Source: Cryobacterium sp. Y11 (lineage in GTDB: Bacteria; Actinomycetota; Actinomycetes; Actinomycetales; Microbacteriaceae). Taken from it: 64,000 nucleotides of DNA. Of the stretch, positions 45,735 to 54,400 are shown piece by piece. The position numbers and the translations under genes are program-made. Below the pieces are notes generated by a model. That model was not told the origin of the DNA and made no database searches. It saw only the letters and a program-made list of their open reading frames with translations. How positions within the stretch are numbered: position 1 is the stretch's first letter; every line of letters begins with the position of its first letter. The stretch spans positions 124,001-188,000 of the forward strand of contig NZ_PJJO01000059.1 in NCBI RefSeq assembly GCF_002929535.1, given 5' to 3'.

Positions 45735-45776
45735 CAGAGCGGGCTATCGACTCAGACGAGTCGGTGGCCCGCTCTG
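45735..45776 (+). terminator. Terminator of the oxidase-lipoprotein operon
   Basis: CAGAGCGGGC pairs perfectly with its complement and encloses a second stem, CGACTC/GAGTCG. A T-rich CGTTCTGTCTT follows on the plus strand. It lies 100 nt after the lipoprotein stop; the frame in between continues low-complexity Ser/Asn/Gly/Asp codons. Confidence 0.7.
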
Positions 45777-45893
45777 CGTTCTGTCTTGAGGAGCCTGTCC
45801 TGCGCTGGGTCCGCAGGTCTCCCACCGAGACAATCATCTTCTTGTCTGGGCAGACCATTGTGAACGCTCGCGCGCGGATGGCCGCTCGTCTGC

Positions 45894-46334
45894 TCAGGCA
45901 CCGGTGAGCACAACCCCGCCGGTGACGTGCACCGGAATCTTTTCCAGTGGCGAGGGCGCGGGGCCATCGAGTACCTCACCGGTGGCCGTGTCGAAGCGTG
46001 ACTGATGGCACGGGCAATCGAATCCACCGTTCCCGAGTTTGACGACACAGCCCTGGTGCGTGCAAATAGCGCTGAAGGCAATGACGCTGCCTTCGTTCGG
46101 CTGGGAAACCAGAATCGGTTTCCCGTCCAGGGTGGCTGAGATGGAGCCGCCGACCGGGATGTCGGCAAGTTTGGCGACCTCTTGGGGCACACTCCCGTCT
46201 GGGGTCGTCGCCGTCTGGCCGCCAGCATCCACTCCGGCGGATGCGTCGGTCGAGCAACCGGCAAGCGCAGCAGCGGTACCCGCGCTTCCGATCAAAAGAA
46301 GGGCGCGGCGGGAGAGATCGGTGGCCGGTGTCAT
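45894..46334 (-). CDS. Rieske [2Fe-2S] lipoprotein with Tat-like signal
   Basis: 146 residues from ATG 46334 (GAGGACG upstream). The signal region LSRRALLLIGSAGTAAALAGC combines a twin arginine with a lipobox (Cys 27), so the folded cluster protein would be exported and lipid-anchored. Cluster ligands are CTHQGC (about 91-96) and CPCHQSRFD (about 107-115), the standard CxH...CxxH pair. It is a small electron carrier, not a full oxygenase. It converges on the copper oxidase and lipoprotein genes, which suggests a common extracytoplasmic redox function (inference). Confidence 0.9.
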   Translation of the reverse strand: MTPATDLSRRALLLIGSAGTAAALAGCSTDASAGVDAGGQTATTPDGSVPQEVAKLADIPVGGSISATLDGKPILVSQPNEGSVIAFSAICTHQGCVVKLGNGGFDCPCHQSRFDTATGEVLDGPAPSPLEKIPVHVTGGVVLTGA

Positions 46335-46436
46335 GGTCGTCCTCGAATTCGGCATAGTGATGAGATGAACAATGCTCGATAGAGCAACAAAATGGATCAT
46401 ATTACCGGTAGCGGCAGTATCACTCGGAGATGCCCC

Positions 46437-46486
46437 GATACGGCTTGGTCCTGCTCCTGGGTGGAGGAGCGGGACCAAACCGTATC
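46437..46486 (-). terminator. Long near-perfect intergenic hairpin
   Basis: 22-bp arms with 2 mismatches around a 6-nt loop (GGGTGG). It lies directly after the decayed surface-protein fragment on the minus strand, so it may be that gene's old terminator. Confidence 0.65.
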
Positions 46487-46802
46487 ATTCTCTCGAGTGA
46501 TCTGGGGGCTGTGAACGTCGGCTGGGCCGTGGTTGGGTCGTTGAGGGCAATCCCGGCAGGGCTCGTCCACGCGAAAGTCTGCGCGCAGACGGACGCTGAC
46601 CCGTCCAGCGTCACCAGCTGTCCTGAGTCGGACTGAACTCCGCAGTGCCGACAGATGCATCCGAGACGTGGATTGCCTGCGGACCGGTTTCAGAGCTCGC
46701 ATACACATCGACTGTGCCGACATTCAACGAAGACCACGAGTACGTTGCTTGCTCCGCCGTCAGGCCGTTCAGAACGTGTCCTGATTGCGGCCCGACCGAG
46801 GT
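46487..46802 (-). pseudogene. Remnant of a secreted PKD/Ig-like surface protein
   Basis: The minus-strand translation reads TSVGPQSGHVLNGLTAEQA, TYSWSSLNVGTVDVYASSE, then DASVGTAEFSPTQDSW and a stop. In the next frame it continues SGQLVTLDGSASVCAQTFAW and DPTTAQPTFTAPRS. The second part matches PKD/K-type domains (VTLDGSAS...FAW...PTFTAP). A frameshift near 46620 and the lack of a signal peptide or start indicate a dead fragment. It fills most of the gap between the Rieske and amidohydrolase genes. Confidence 0.65.
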
Positions 46803-46812
46803 GCGCGGCGCC

Positions 46813-47703
46813 CTACTCGCCGATCAGGCGCAAGCCGTTGTACCAGCAAACGGCCCGTAGCCAGTCGTCGTCGAGGCGCGGCTCTCGGTCGCGCAGCCGG
46901 TCGAGCGACTCCAGCTGGTGCGCGTATGGGTAGGGAATGTTGGGAAAATCGCTGCCGAGGACCACGCGGTCGGGCAGGTCGGCCAGTCGTGGCAGCAGCG
47001 CGGGGTCAACCGGTGCAAGTTGCTCGAAAAAGTTAGTGAACACCATCGTGGTGTCGAGGTGCACCCAGGGGTAGCGTTCGGCGAGGTCGAGAAACTCACC
47101 GTATTCCGGGGCGCCCATGTGTGCAACGACGGCCGTGAGCAGCGGATGCCGCGCCAATACCCCCGCAAGCGGGTCCGGCCCGGTGATCCCTGGCCGAGCC
47201 ACCGGACCGCTGCCGACGTGAATCACGACCGGAATCGCGGCATCCGCGAGCAACCCCCAGACCGGGTCAAGCAGGGGTTCGCGCAGGTCGAATGCCCCGA
47301 CCTGCGCGTGAATTTTGAACACCCGAGCGCCCCGATCGAGGGCGGACTGCACCTGATCGAGCACACCTTCCTCCGGATAAAACGTGGCGCTCGGCACGCA
47401 ATCGGCGTGCTCCGCCGCCAGATCGAGGGAGAAATCGGTCAGCGAAGCCGCCATCCCTGGCCGATGCGCGTAGGACAGCGCGGTGAAGCGACGCACACCC
47501 AGGCGCCGAATCGTCGCGAGGCGAGAGTCCTGATCGTCGCGATACTGGATCGACCATTCCTGGCCAATGAGCGGCTCGATCTCGTCGAAGTGCGCCCAGA
47601 CGCGCCGCAGCATGCGCTCGGGAAGAAAATGGGTGTGCAGGTCGACCAATCCGGGCAGGCCGAGCCCCCGCCACCAGGCTGGAACCTCCGTGTCGGTGAG
47701 CAT
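46813..47703 (-). CDS. Amidohydrolase (amidohydro_2 family)
   Basis: 296 residues from ATG 47703. LVDLHTHFLPERML supplies the HxH metal motif, VVIHVGSG and VVAHMGAPEYGEF the further His ligands, and VLGSDFPNIPYPY the catalytic Asp. It is a metal-dependent hydrolase or decarboxylase of the TIM-barrel type with unknown substrate. The start overlaps the stop of the truncated LLM gene (TGATG), so it is translated from the same message. Confidence 0.85.
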   Translation of the reverse strand: MLTDTEVPAWWRGLGLPGLVDLHTHFLPERMLRRVWAHFDEIEPLIGQEWSIQYRDDQDSRLATIRRLGVRRFTALSYAHRPGMAASLTDFSLDLAAEHADCVPSATFYPEEGVLDQVQSALDRGARVFKIHAQVGAFDLREPLLDPVWGLLADAAIPVVIHVGSGPVARPGITGPDPLAGVLARHPLLTAVVAHMGAPEYGEFLDLAERYPWVHLDTTMVFTNFFEQLAPVDPALLPRLADLPDRVVLGSDFPNIPYPYAHQLESLDRLRDREPRLDDDWLRAVCWYNGLRLIGE

Positions 47704-48026
47704 CACTGTAGCGCCAGCATGACCTCGCGCTCGAACAGTTCCCTGCCCGACCGGTCGGAGACGACCTCGGGAAAGCAGTGAATTGCGCAGCCGAGGTACG
47801 CGCGCGTCGTGGTCGCCGCACAAGCAGAAATGAGCGACCAGGCCTCGTGCGTTGCCTGCTCGCTCGGCACCGGAACGGTATGAAAGTGGTCGTAGACCCA
47901 GATCGATTCCCCGGCGCCCGTATCGGCGTGAACCGCCAGGCCGCTTGTGGTGGCCCAGTACTCGGCCGGTTCAATTCCGACTAGATCATGTCGCCAGCCC
48001 TGAGGCACAAAGAGTCCAAATCGCAT
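47703..48026 (-). pseudogene. LLM-class F420-dependent oxidoreductase with the middle deleted
   Basis: 107 residues. The first ~90 are a good LLM N-terminus (MRFGLFVPQGWRHDLVG, ESIWVYDHFHTVPVP, EAWSLISACAATTTRAYLG). The sequence then jumps to SGRELFEREVMLALQ, which resembles the C-terminal helix of the family (ELFxREVxPAL). Some 200 residues of the barrel are missing but the frame is kept, as in an internal in-frame deletion. A leaderless -10 (TAGGGT) still precedes the ATG, so it may serve mainly to express the coupled amidohydrolase. Confidence 0.75.
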
Positions 48027-48032
48027 GATTTC

Positions 48033-48038
48033 ACCCTA
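48033..48038 (-). promoter_or_regulatory. Leaderless -10 element TAGGGT
   Basis: On the minus strand TAGGGT is followed by GAAATC and ATG 48026. It would drive the truncated LLM gene and the coupled amidohydrolase. Confidence 0.5.
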
Positions 48039-48098
48039 GACCGCCGCGCCAGGGGGGCGTCAAACGATACTCTGGACGAGAACGACAACATATAACGG

Positions 48099-48506
48099 AT
48101 GGCGGTGGCAGTGAACGCTCTCGACCTCGCTGGCATCCTGAGCGAGATCCTTACCCTCGTTGGGCTGATTGTCGGAGCGATCCTCTTCATCGTGGGGCTC
48201 TCGGTGCGGGGCATCAGTGGTCGGTGGACCCGCACGACCGCCGTGATTGCCGCATCGGAGTCGGCCACGGTCATCCGCTGGTTTGATGGCGACGGTGATG
48301 TGCACGAGTGCCCCGCCGACACCCACGAGACGCATCATCTGGCGCCAGGCGATGACGTGCGTGTCTGGTTTCGCCGTCGTAATCCCGAGCGTTGCCGCAC
48401 GCACGACCCCGACCTCGACGGCAAGGGGCTGCGCCTGATCGGCTTGGTTCTGACCGCTATCGGCGTTCTCGCCGGCATCACCGGCATCGTGCTGATGTTT
48501 GTCTAA
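48099..48506 (+). CDS. DUF3592-like small membrane protein
   Basis: 135 residues with an N-terminal helix (ILTLVGLIVGAILFIVGLSV) and a C-terminal helix (LIGLVLTAIGVLAGITGIVL). Between them is a beta-rich extracytoplasmic domain of about 65 residues (SATVIRWFDGDGDVHECPAD, LAPGDDVRVWFRRRNPERC), the DUF3592 layout. Two Cys in this domain may pair. The function is unknown. The start may be ATG 48099 or GTG 48105; no ribosome binding site is clear. Confidence 0.72.
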   Translation: MAVAVNALDLAGILSEILTLVGLIVGAILFIVGLSVRGISGRWTRTTAVIAASESATVIRWFDGDGDVHECPADTHETHHLAPGDDVRVWFRRRNPERCRTHDPDLDGKGLRLIGLVLTAIGVLAGITGIVLMFV

Positions 48507-48623
48507 CCGCGCGGCGATCCAGAAACGGATGTCGCGCGCGGCGGCGCCCATCCGCTCACCACCGCGGTCACTGCGTTGGGTACGAGCGCGCCGGGCGACC
48601 CCTGCAGACGGCATGATAAAGGT

Positions 48624-49460
48624 ATGAGTCGAACCGTTGCCGGAGCCCGCGTGCTGATAACTGGAGCAGCCAGGGGCATGGGCCGTCTGTATGCCGAACG
48701 CTGCGTGACCGAGGGGGCGAAGACCGTTATTCTCTGGGATAGCGACGGCGCGGCGCTCGCGGCGACCACCGCCATCCTGACTGAACGCTCCAATGGGCGC
48801 ACCCGGATCGCGCCCTATGTCGTTGATATCGCGGACCTCGGCGCCATCGCGCAGACCGCCCAGCGGGTGCGCATGGAGGTGGGCCACCCCGATATCGTCA
48901 TCAACAATGCCGGAATTATTCGCGGCAAGTACTTCTGGGAGCACGACAACGGCCACGACACCCGCCCGACCATGCAGGTCAACGCCCTCGCCCCGATGTA
49001 CATCACCCGCGAATTTCTGCCAGAGATGATTGCGAGCGGATACCGCGAGTCGCGTATCGTCAACATCGCCTCGGCCGCGGGCACCCTCAGCACCCCGCGC
49101 ATGAGCGTCTACGCTGCCTCGAAGGCTGCCCTGATCGGCTGGAGCGACTCGCTGCGACTCGAACTCGTGCAACAGGGTCACGGCTACGTCAAGGTGACCA
49201 CGGTCTGCCCCAGCTACATCGGCACAGGTCTGTTCGACCGTGGCCGCCGGCCGCTGCTCGCTCCGTTAATGACTCCGGAATATGTCGTTGATCGGGTCTG
49301 GCGGGCCATGCTTGCCGGCAAGCCGCAGCTGCTGTTGCCCTGGTCGGTGAACCTCACCAAGGTACTGCGCGGACTGTTGCCGTTGCCGGCCTGGGACGCC
49401 GTCGCCGGACGTGTCTTCGGGGTTTACCGTTCACTGGATCACGGGATCGGCCGCGGCTAG
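48624..49460 (+). CDS. SDR-family oxidoreductase
   Basis: 278 residues from ATG 48624 (AAAGG upstream, though CATGAT 6 nt before the ATG could equally be a leaderless -10). LITGAARGMGRLYAERC is the cofactor motif, DIVINNAGIIRG the NNAG strand, NIASAAGT and YAASKAALIGW the Ser-Tyr-Lys triad. The C-terminal extension with VDRVWRAMLAGKPQLLLPWS resembles SDRs acting on lipids or sterols, but the substrate is unknown. Confidence 0.87.
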   Translation: MSRTVAGARVLITGAARGMGRLYAERCVTEGAKTVILWDSDGAALAATTAILTERSNGRTRIAPYVVDIADLGAIAQTAQRVRMEVGHPDIVINNAGIIRGKYFWEHDNGHDTRPTMQVNALAPMYITREFLPEMIASGYRESRIVNIASAAGTLSTPRMSVYAASKAALIGWSDSLRLELVQQGHGYVKVTTVCPSYIGTGLFDRGRRPLLAPLMTPEYVVDRVWRAMLAGKPQLLLPWSVNLTKVLRGLLPLPAWDAVAGRVFGVYRSLDHGIGRG

Positions 49461-49483
49461 CCGCTTCTGCGCGGTGTGAAAAT

Positions 49484-49569
49484 GGCAGTCTCAACAGAGA
49501 CCCCGTCGTCTAACGCGGACTGCCCGCGAGACCCTCCCATATCCGTTGGTCGAGTTTGCAGAGACTGCC
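49484..49569. repeat. Intergenic inverted repeat
   Basis: GGCAGTCTC (49484-49492) and its perfect complement (49561-49569) are 68 nt apart in the 230-nt gap after the SDR gene. The stem is short and the loop long; it could be part of a terminator or chance. Confidence 0.35.
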
Positions 49570-49678
49570 GTCGACTGGCGTGACTCGGCCGCGGAAACGC
49601 TCCTGTCACGCCGAATACAACTACGCTCAGAAATCTAGATATTTCTGAGAAACCCTCGTCTTCAGGGGGTGGTCTTGG

Positions 49679-49684
49679 TAGAAT
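49679..49684 (+). promoter_or_regulatory. Leaderless -10 element TAGAAT
   Basis: TAGAAT, then GAGAGC, then ATG 49691 of the HNH gene. Confidence 0.5.
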
Positions 49685-49690
49685 GAGAGC

Positions 49691-51424
49691 ATGAGCCTGA
49701 ACGGCAACACCCCCCAGCAGGGCTTCGCCGATTCGTTCGACGGGGAGCCGCTCGATGGTGTCGAGGTCGTCGCGCGCCGCTTCGACGGTGAGCCCGACTA
49801 TTGGTCGCTCTCCGCTGAAGACCTCGCCGACTGTGATGCCTTCCACTTGAAGTGTCTCGTGACCTGGCAGATCGAGGCGGAGATCGAGGCGAAAGCTGTG
49901 GCAGACGCTGCCAGAGAAGCTGCGGCTGAGGCCTGGCGTCCGTCGTTCGCCGACGGCCCGGCCATTCCGGCTGACCTTGAGCTGGCCGAGGTCTTCGCGG
50001 CAATCCCGCCGGGGGTGCTCTTCGCTGACGTTGACCCGGACGATTGTGATCCGGCCGACGTTGACCTGAAGGCGTTCAACCCGGACGAGGCTGATACTTC
50101 GATGTATCGGCGTCGTCAGGCGCTGCTCGTGGATCGGGTCGTGTACTTCGAAAACCTCATCGCGTGGGCGCAAGCCGGCAAAGCGGAGACCCTCGCTGCC
50201 GCCTGGAACTACACCTCCAGCACCGCCGAAACCGGCCGACCCCAAGCAGGCCCCGGCCGCGAACACGACTGGGACTCCACCTTCGCCGCCCAGCAAGGCC
50301 TCGTCGCCGAAATGGCGTGCGCGCTTCGCATCCCTTATGGCACCGCGTCCGGGCTGATCCACGAAAGCTGGACCCTGGTCGAACACCGTCCGAACACGCT
50401 TGACGCTCTTCGCAGCGGGGAGATTTCCCTGCGTCATGCGCGCCGGCTCCTCGACCAGCTCGACTCCGTGCCCAAGGCAGCGCAAACGGCGTTGGAGGAG
50501 GTGTTGCTGCCGCATGCGAAGAAACTGACCGCGGCGCAGTTTGACGGGAAGGCGCGCAAGATCCGCGAACGCTTCCACCCCGACAGCATCACCGTTCGCC
50601 GGGCGAAATGCCTCACAGATCGCAAGGTCATGTTCTACCCGGACAACGACGGCATGGCCACGCTCTGGATGCGCGCCGCCAGCGACGACGTCACCGCCGT
50701 CTATAACCGCATCACCGACACCGCCATCAGCCTGCAAGGCCCAGACGAACCCCGCACGTTGAACCAGTTGCGCGCGGATGTCGCGATCGACCTGCTCGCC
50801 AGCGGTGTTACCGACACCGGCCTCGGGGCCGGCATCAGCGCCACCGTGAACGTCACCGTCCCCGTGCTCACCCTCATGGGCACGAGCAACGAACCCGGCG
50901 AACTCGAAGGGTACGGGCCGATCGACGCCGAAACAGCTCGGAAGCTCGCCGGCACGGCGACGAGTTTCCTGCGCATCCTGACCCACCCACACACCGGGAT
51001 TGTCCTCGACGTCAGTGCCACCCCGTTCCGGGTACCAGCAGCGTTGAAGAAATACCTGCAACTACGTGATGGAACGTGCCGATTCCCCGGCTGCAACCGC
51101 TCCGCCCGAAACTGCGACCTCGACCACACCCGAGACAAACAATTCGGCGGCCCCACAACTGCGACAAACCTCCACTTTCTCTGCCCCGCGAACCACAACC
51201 TGAAGCACTTCAGCGCTTGGACCGCCACCGCAGAACCCGACGGCACTATGAAGTGGACCAGTCCCGCGGGAAAGCACTACGCCACCGACCCCGCCATCCG
51301 TATCAGCCCCCACCTACAACAAACCACCCCACCAGCACCAGCCGCGGCACCGGAGAACGACCCAGGGAACGACCCGTGGACATCCGTCTGGAACATCACC
51401 GGCTCCAACCCCCAACCGTTCTAG
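49691..51424 (+). CDS. DUF222 / HNH endonuclease-domain protein
   Basis: 577 residues. The middle is DUF222-like (IPYGTASGLIHESWTLVEH, GEISLRHARRLLDQLD). Near the C-terminus the HNH motif reads LRDGTCRFPGCNRSARNCDLDHTRD and then NLHFLCPANHNLKH: two CxxC-type pairs with the catalytic DH and N...H. Actinobacteria often carry several copies; a DNA-cutting role is expected from the domain, but the biological function is not established. The large antisense frame over this gene is an artefact of composition. Confidence 0.9.
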   Translation: MSLNGNTPQQGFADSFDGEPLDGVEVVARRFDGEPDYWSLSAEDLADCDAFHLKCLVTWQIEAEIEAKAVADAAREAAAEAWRPSFADGPAIPADLELAEVFAAIPPGVLFADVDPDDCDPADVDLKAFNPDEADTSMYRRRQALLVDRVVYFENLIAWAQAGKAETLAAAWNYTSSTAETGRPQAGPGREHDWDSTFAAQQGLVAEMACALRIPYGTASGLIHESWTLVEHRPNTLDALRSGEISLRHARRLLDQLDSVPKAAQTALEEVLLPHAKKLTAAQFDGKARKIRERFHPDSITVRRAKCLTDRKVMFYPDNDGMATLWMRAASDDVTAVYNRITDTAISLQGPDEPRTLNQLRADVAIDLLASGVTDTGLGAGISATVNVTVPVLTLMGTSNEPGELEGYGPIDAETARKLAGTATSFLRILTHPHTGIVLDVSATPFRVPAALKKYLQLRDGTCRFPGCNRSARNCDLDHTRDKQFGGPTTATNLHFLCPANHNLKHFSAWTATAEPDGTMKWTSPAGKHYATDPAIRISPHLQQTTPPAPAAAPENDPGNDPWTSVWNITGSNPQPF

Positions 51425-51464
51425 ACGCAGGCCGGTCGTGCTCGCTTCTCGTTCGACGGTGCCG

Positions 51465-54400
51465 CTACCGCAGCGCGGTAATGCGGAAGGCGACCGATTT
51501 GAGATTCGCGATGCGTTTCTCGTAGCGAGCCGCGAGCACGATGAGCAAAATGCCGCCGGCGCCGAGCCAGAGAAACCACGGGATCGCGCTGTAGGCGAGG
51601 GCGATCCACGGCCAGAGCTGCGCGACACCGTGAATGATCACCACGACGGCGCCGATCACGAACGGTGCCTGCAGTCGCCGGGTACTGCCGATCACGAGCA
51701 CACTGATCGCCACAATGCCCAGGCCAACGATGCGCCACAGATCGCTATGGCTGAGGTCGGCGAGTAGCGACGGCAGCAGAAGCAGCCCCAGCCCGGCACC
51801 GAGCCAGGGCCAGCTGCGCGCCCGCGGGTCCACGTTCAGTCGTAGCCAGCCCGAGCAGAGCAGGGCGAGTGCCACCGGAACCGTAACGAGTTCGAACGGG
51901 GTCACCGCATGAGACGTTGCGCTGATGAATGCGGCGAGTCCGGCCAGGGCGAGCACGCTCCAGCCGGTGACCACCCCGAGTGGCGCTCGAGGGCGCCACA
52001 GGGCAATCACGTGCACGCCCGAGAGCCCGAGAACGAGCAGTACGGCGCGCGAAATCGAGAGCCCCGCATCCGCCGGGGCGGTGACGACGCCCAGTTCGAC
52101 CCAGGTCAGAACGGATGCCCACACCAGCACGAGCGCGATACTCCCGACGCGGCGGAGTTGCACGGTTTCGGCATCCGCTTGGCGAACCAATAGAAGTGCG
52201 GAACCGACGGCGACCGCGGCGGGCAGCAGTAGCCAAAGTTCGAGGCGCGCGTCGGGAGCGCCGGGGGCGACGAGCAGACGCTGGGTCTGCGCAATGGACG
52301 TGATCACGAGCGAGATCGCGCCGGCCAGACCCCCAGCTGCCAGGTAGGAAGACCGCAGCGGTGACCAGACGAGCACGCTGGTACCGAGCTGCAGGGTCGA
52401 CGCAATGAGTGCGACGATGAGCGGGCGAACGAGCGACCCGGTTTGGCTCACTGCTGCGAGCGGCGCGAGGGCGATAAGCAGTCCAGCCAGCGTCAGCAGA
52501 GCTGCGACCGGGCTCGTGTTGTTCGTCCGCGCGCTGATTCCGTAGCGAGCAATGAGTGTCGCGATGATCAGAATGATGCCAGCGATGGGCAAGACATACG
52601 GTTCGAGCGCGATGGTTCCGACCCGAGACAAACCGATCCAGAGGCCAAGCGCGCCAAGTACCAGGGCGAGCCAACCGACGTGGCGGCGATTCGACAGCGA
52701 GGCGAAGAGCCCGTCAGGGGCGATAGACACGATGAGCGCCACAATGCCGGTGAGCACGATAACGAGCCAGTCGAGCGAGTGGGAGCTGACGAACGCGGCG
52801 TATACAACCGGGGCAAGCACGATTGCGGTACCGATTTCGAGGGCGATCCGGTCGCGGCGGGCGAGCAGCTCGGCACCCGCAGCACGGATAGGGCCAGCGA
52901 TGATTGGGGCGGTGCTGATTGGTGCAGCGTCGGTCGGGAGGGCGTGTGTCGCTATCCTGCCAGACACCGGCGAGCCAATCACGTCAGCGCCAGCCGAATT
53001 CGTGTCGACACTGCCGATACCGATCGTGCCGCGGAACAGCGCGAGCGCGCCGACGACGAGGGCGACGAACGGCGGGGCCAGAAAGAAAACGGATGTGACG
53101 GCATCCGCTGCCAGCAGCACCTCACGCAGCAACAGATACACTGTCGGCGCGAGCGCGAGGGCGGCGATCAGGCGCTCCCAGTGCAGTGACGTGCCGTGCA
53201 GCGCGCCGCGGTTATGCGGCAGGAAGACCCAGAGGGCGGACGCGCCGACGAACAGCGCCGCACGCACGATCGCGCCGAGCGGTTCAGGCTGAAGCAGAAG
53301 CTCGCTGCCGGACAGGTCGGTGAATCGCACCGGCGCGGCGAAGACGAGCACTGTCGGGATGAGGAGGGTGAAGAAAGCCCAGCGCCGTTCAATGATGGTG
53401 AGCACCGTCGGTTGGAGCGATGCGCTCGCAACCAGCAGGTGCAACAACGCAGTGGCTAGAGCGAGGGCCGGCGTGACGTTGACCAGGTGGTACACGTCTG
53501 ACCAGCGCTGGTCGGGCGCGAGCGCCAGCGGAACGTGCGCAACGCCGATGAGTGTGATCGCGATCGCCGCGGCAACGAGTAGTCCGCTGGCATGCGCGGT
53601 GACGGCGCTGGCGGTGCGATGCCTCAGAAACCCTCGCGTGACCAATCGGTGAGCGAACCACAGCGCGAGAATCAGTGACACCGTGCCAAACCACCAGGTG
53701 ACCGGGCTGCCCCAGCTGATGAGATAGCCGAAGGTCTCGCTGGCGACGAGCATCCCGACAATGACCGGGGTCAGGAACCCGAGCGAGAATCGGTTGGGGT
53801 TGGGGTTGGGGTTGGGGTTGGGGTTGGGGTTGCGGCCGACGCGGCCGGCTGTCTCGGGCTCCCGGGCAAGCATCAGCAGGATGAGCGCCGTGGCGCCGAG
53901 CAGCAGGTAGAGCGCGACGATGAGCCCGATCGATGGCGCGAACGGCACCGCGAGCACGACGACGACTAACCCGAATGCGCCAATAATCTGTCGACGCGCG
54001 TGTAGCACCCCGCCGAGGGTCCATCCCATCAGCAGGATCACAAAGACCCCGGTCAAGGCGAGCAAAGCCCAGCCAGCGTCGGCAATCACGATATCGAAAA
54101 CGATCTCGGCGCCGCGAATTCCGTTCCCGATATTGGGAACGATCTCGGCGCCGCGAATTCCGTTCACGGTAGCTTGAGCGAGCGGCCAGGCGGCGAAGCC
54201 GACCGTGATGAACAGCAAAATGACCGCGACGATCGCCGCCGAGCTGGCCGCGACCAGCCCGGCGATTCTCATGGTTGACGGTGGGACGAGGCGACGAGCG
54301 GATGCTTCCATGGCAACGCACAGAACTACGGCCAGCAGCAACGGAACGGTGAGTTGGAAGGGGACGCTGTCGAACCGAGCGCCGACGACCGGTGCGATTC

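Noticed and set aside
45635..45860. Continuation of the His-rich lipoprotein beyond its TAA
   Set aside because: The same frame stays open with Ser/Asn/Gly/Asp-rich codons, but it runs into the terminator hairpin and has no conserved feature; a true stop is more likely.
49457..51061. 534-codon open frame on the minus strand opposite the HNH gene
   Set aside because: Antisense shadow in a GC-rich gene: the plus-strand product has clear DUF222/HNH motifs, the antisense product is Gly/Arg/Val-rich with no recognisable domain.
53792..53831. A linear-chromosome telomere or integrated eukaryotic-like sequence
   Set aside because: The tract is short, lies inside a continuous reading frame and is flanked by ordinary coding sequence.
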